Shown: positions 61,232-64,000 of the stretch, piece by piece
How positions within the stretch are numbered: the stretch's first letter is position 1
Layout of the letters: the number at the start of each line of letters is the position of its first letter
DNA from: Selaginella tamariscina
Lineage: Eukaryota; Streptophyta; Lycopodiopsida; Selaginellales; Selaginellaceae
DNA: 64,000 nt
Assembly: GCA_003024785.1 (NCBI GenBank)
Contig: PUQB01000332.1
Coordinates: forward strand, 186,001 to 250,000
Direction: 5' to 3'
Made by a program: the position numbers and the translations under genes
Notes under the pieces: model-generated
Seen by the model: only the letters and a program-made list of their open reading frames with translations
What the model was told of the DNA's origin: nothing
Databases searched by the model: none

Positions 61232-62150
61232 TAAATGTAAACCCCTAGGGCTTTGGAAGGCAACAAGTTGCAAGGATAAAATCCCGCCATATGCCCATGA
61301 CAATAAGGCTTTGGTAAGATAAATCCTACCATTTGCAATGGAGGGCATGATGAATTTGACAGGATTTATCCCACTGAAGCCTTATTGCCCTCATGGGCTT
61401 TTGGTAGGATAAATCATGCATGTGGTCTTGAAGGGCAAAAAAGAACCTATAATTGGCTAGGAAGGGCAACAAGGCTTCAAACATGATTTATCCTATTGAA
61501 GCTCAATATAAGATTTCAAGAATATTCTAGATTCTATATGAATATTGATATTACTTAAGTATATTTTAAGATTCCCTTAGGAATATTCTAAGTCTGATTT
61601 GTGTACAATAAGTCATTTCTTGCAATAGAAATACATATATTGTTTGTGTATACTAAGATTGTGTATACACATAATATATTTATACCACTATGAATGAATT
61701 AATTAAGACGTTATCTTTCATATAAACATATACATACGTAACAATGCAAATACACATCCACAACCAAATCTACTCGTCTATGAATACATATTGCTTAACT
61801 CTTAGTTGTATGTATACATATGCAAAATACAAGAAAAACTAATCCATTAAGCATAAACCCATAACTCATTTTCAAAATAAGTGTTGTATATATAAGGTGT
61901 ATGTGTATGTTTGCTAAAGTAATGTTAAACAAAATAATAACAATCTATGTTTAATATGCAAAATGCAAGACACACATATATACATACATAACAATGCAAA
62001 TACACATACATTTATGTTCAATAGAAATAGATTTTTTATTTTGTGTATAAGATATTGTAGGAAATTCTAAGCAAAAGTAAAACTTACCTTCTAGAAAAGT
62101 CTCCCCCAATTTTAATGTCTCAATTAGGTTTTTGGTTAGACCAAATGAGT
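61232..62150. other. AT-rich flank with weak palindrome-like motifs
   Basis: No gene. Between 61270 and 61500 there are several decayed relatives of the 48.3-49.9 kb motif (ataaaatcccgcca, gataaatcctacca, ggatttatcccact, ggataaatcatgc, gatttatcctatt), spaced about 45-60 bases apart. The remainder is AT-rich. Confidence 0.55.
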
Positions 62151-62159
62151 TTGGCATGC

Positions 62160-62640
62160 AAATAGGGTTAGGAACACCCCTAGGGTTTCCTTAACCCACG
62201 CCCTAAATCCTAACCCCTCGAGTAGGGTTTAGGGGTAGGAGTTAGGTTAGGTGAAAACTCATCTCATTTAACTAAGGGGTTGGCATTCCGTGCCAACCCA
62301 CTTACACAATTATGAGGGAGGGGCAAGGGGGTTCTATCACATAAATAAGGTAGTTTATGTAGTAGTTTATGTAATAGTGAGGGTTCTTGGGTTCATGATT
62401 GAGTTACTTTTTTATCAATGTAAACTCTAGCTTTTATCGTCAAGGCACAATCCCTTATTGTGCCACCTCAACTTCCAAACAATAGGGGTACATCCCACCT
62501 TTGAGGTAGCTTACTTTTAACGTTAGCAAATCCATGCCTAAGAGGTTTTATCGGACTGCACATTCCAAAGGTCAATGATAGAGGCTTATCTTCAGCCTCC
62601 TTTTCCATGTTAAGCTAAGAGTAACACTCATAGCTAAGCA
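62160..62640 (+). repeat. ancient diverged LTR fragment, chromovirus-related
   Basis: Follows the LTR of 30608-31580 in order: CACCCCTAGGGTT block, ggcattccgtgcca stem, cacataaataaggtag, 'ggttcttgggttca', 'tcgtcaaggcacaa', 'aggggtacatcccacc' and a last weak match near 62580-62640. There are many substitutions and gaps. It probably belongs to a sister family or a much older insertion. Confidence 0.75.
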
Positions 62641-64000
62641 AGGCATATTCTTGTCCTTGTTCAAATGTGGGTGTGGGATGTTGGCTGACAAATTTTCCTT
62701 ACCAAGTTCCTGAGGCTTCACAAATAGTCCCACCTCAGCAAGATAACAAGGAGGAGTGCATCCAAGTAGCTGAGGCCAAGCTGGACTAGCTATAAACCAC
62801 AATCAAGGAACTAGAGGAGTATGAGCACAATCAAGAGCAGCAAACCACGATCAAGGAAGAGGAGCTACATGTGCAAGAGCGGATCAAGGAACTAGAGGCC
62901 CAACTTGCATAAACCCAGGAGCATGAGGTAGGTAATGTAGCCAAACTATAGGGGGCCACTAAGTTGCTGGAGCTCAAGTTGGCCATGGTGAAGAAGGAAG
63001 CCGCCACTTACCGCAAGCATTATGGTGTGGGACAAGGATGAAGAGTACATGGCCTGAGTACAAGCTAGTAGATAAGTCTAGGCATTTGGTGATGGTAGTT
63101 TGTCCATCATCAAAGGTTTGGTGGCCCCAAAGGGAGGCTAAACAGTGGAGCAGGCAACCTACAGTGACCACCAAACAGAAGGTATGAGTTGACATTAAAG
63201 GGTGTTAGGTGGCACTAATAGTAGGCTAGATTCAATTATTTTGGATCAACTACCAAGGTACTAAGGACGGCACACGTGAGGGAGGTGCATTAAGGCAATA
63301 AGCCAAGACCTAGTCCTATGGAGGCAAATCAGTGAGAGAGCGCCACCTGGGCCTACAGCCAAGTACACTCAACTCACTATATAAGTAGGCAAGCAAGTAG
63401 TGGGTTGGGGTCCTTCAAGTTCATCTTCTTCTTGTATCTTGCTCTTGCCAACAGATAGAGGTCTTGACCATTGGTCCCTAGGGGAGAGCCACCTTGTACT
63501 TCTAAGCCACAATATATATATTTCTTTATGTTTGTGCTAGCTACAATCGCCCCTCCCAAACTCTCTCTCTCTCTCCAAAGGGAACTCTAGTCCACCAATA
63601 CATGAACCTTTGCGGTGTCCTAGTAAAGGCCACCACCATACATTTCTATACATCCCAAAGCAATGGTCAAACTCCCAGCTCTGAACATTGACTTTAGTGT
63701 CCTGGTGACCATAAGACCACTTGAATTCATTCACATCTAGCATGCAGAGTCCCTGACGACGAATATATAATATTAGTTTAGGGTTAGAATTTGTATTTCT
63801 TAGTGGTGTGTGTAAGCGAGTGTAATGGGGTGGCTTTCACATATTGGCTAACACCGTTCATGGATTTCAAAGATCCATTGCTAGATCTACAATGGTATGA
63901 TAAATTTCTATTAAATCTAAGTGTGTAAGATCCATGTGTACGACTGCATATGCAAATACTATTATTAGTGTAGTGGGTTTAGATAGCCATCAGATTAATT
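62641..64000. other. unassigned region with coiled-coil-like remnant
   Basis: On the plus strand about 62810-63010 reads as Glu/Lys/Gln-rich heptad-like protein (EEELHVQERIKELEAQLA, later LLELKLAMVKKEAATYRKHY) interrupted by stops. It is probably a piece of an old element, because it follows a diverged LTR. A TATATAAG motif lies at about 63380. No gene is recognised to the end of the window. Confidence 0.45.

Overview
The window looks like nuclear DNA of a land plant or close streptophyte relative, probably not a flowering plant. Three plant-specific genes support this: two SAWADEE-homeodomain (SHH) genes and a chloroplast thioredoxin x. All are split by short AT-rich introns. Two further coding regions, a DDE-integrase type transposon and a gene with a FLMVGHTHED motif, belong to types I associate with seedless plants, algae and protists rather than angiosperms; this is a family-level inference. 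Background DNA is very AT-rich and full of CA, TA and GA microsatellites.

Layout. 1-108: end of an LTR on the minus strand. 1872-7752: a TIR-bounded DNA transposon of about 5.9 kb with a decayed integrase-like gene (plus strand) and an unrecognised multi-exon gene (minus strand). 7865-8102: a near-palindromic MITE-like element. 10.7-18.1 kb: the host gene island, with SHH copy A (minus), thioredoxin x (minus) and SHH copy B (plus); the last two are divergent and share a 247-bp intergenic promoter. 18.1-29.4 kb: AT-rich DNA without recognisable genes. 29.4-30.6 kb: a Ty1/copia relic and an old inverted LTR piece. 30608-37949: a Ty3/gypsy chromovirus with both LTRs. 37950-45839: a decayed Ty3/gypsy element, probably Tat-like, ending at a single ambiguous base. 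45841-47989: a minus-strand gene with a ParB-like segment. 48.3-49.9 kb: a GC-rich array of about 34 copies of the palindrome GGCGGGATTAATCCCGCC or variants, just upstream of that gene. 49.9-51.6 kb: microsatellites. 51.6-54.7 kb: a decayed FLMVGHTHED-type gene. 55168-61231: a second, 5'-truncated chromovirus copy. 61.2-64 kb: AT-rich DNA with an ancient diverged LTR piece.

How it fits together. In other plants SHH proteins read histone H3 marks and bring RNA polymerase IV to transposons, and thioredoxin x is a plastid reductant. The rest is mobile-element fossil bed plus two unexplained items: the ParB-like gene and the palindrome array beside it. Several well-conserved host exons carry isolated one-base gaps, so part of the apparent gene damage may be residual long-read consensus error.
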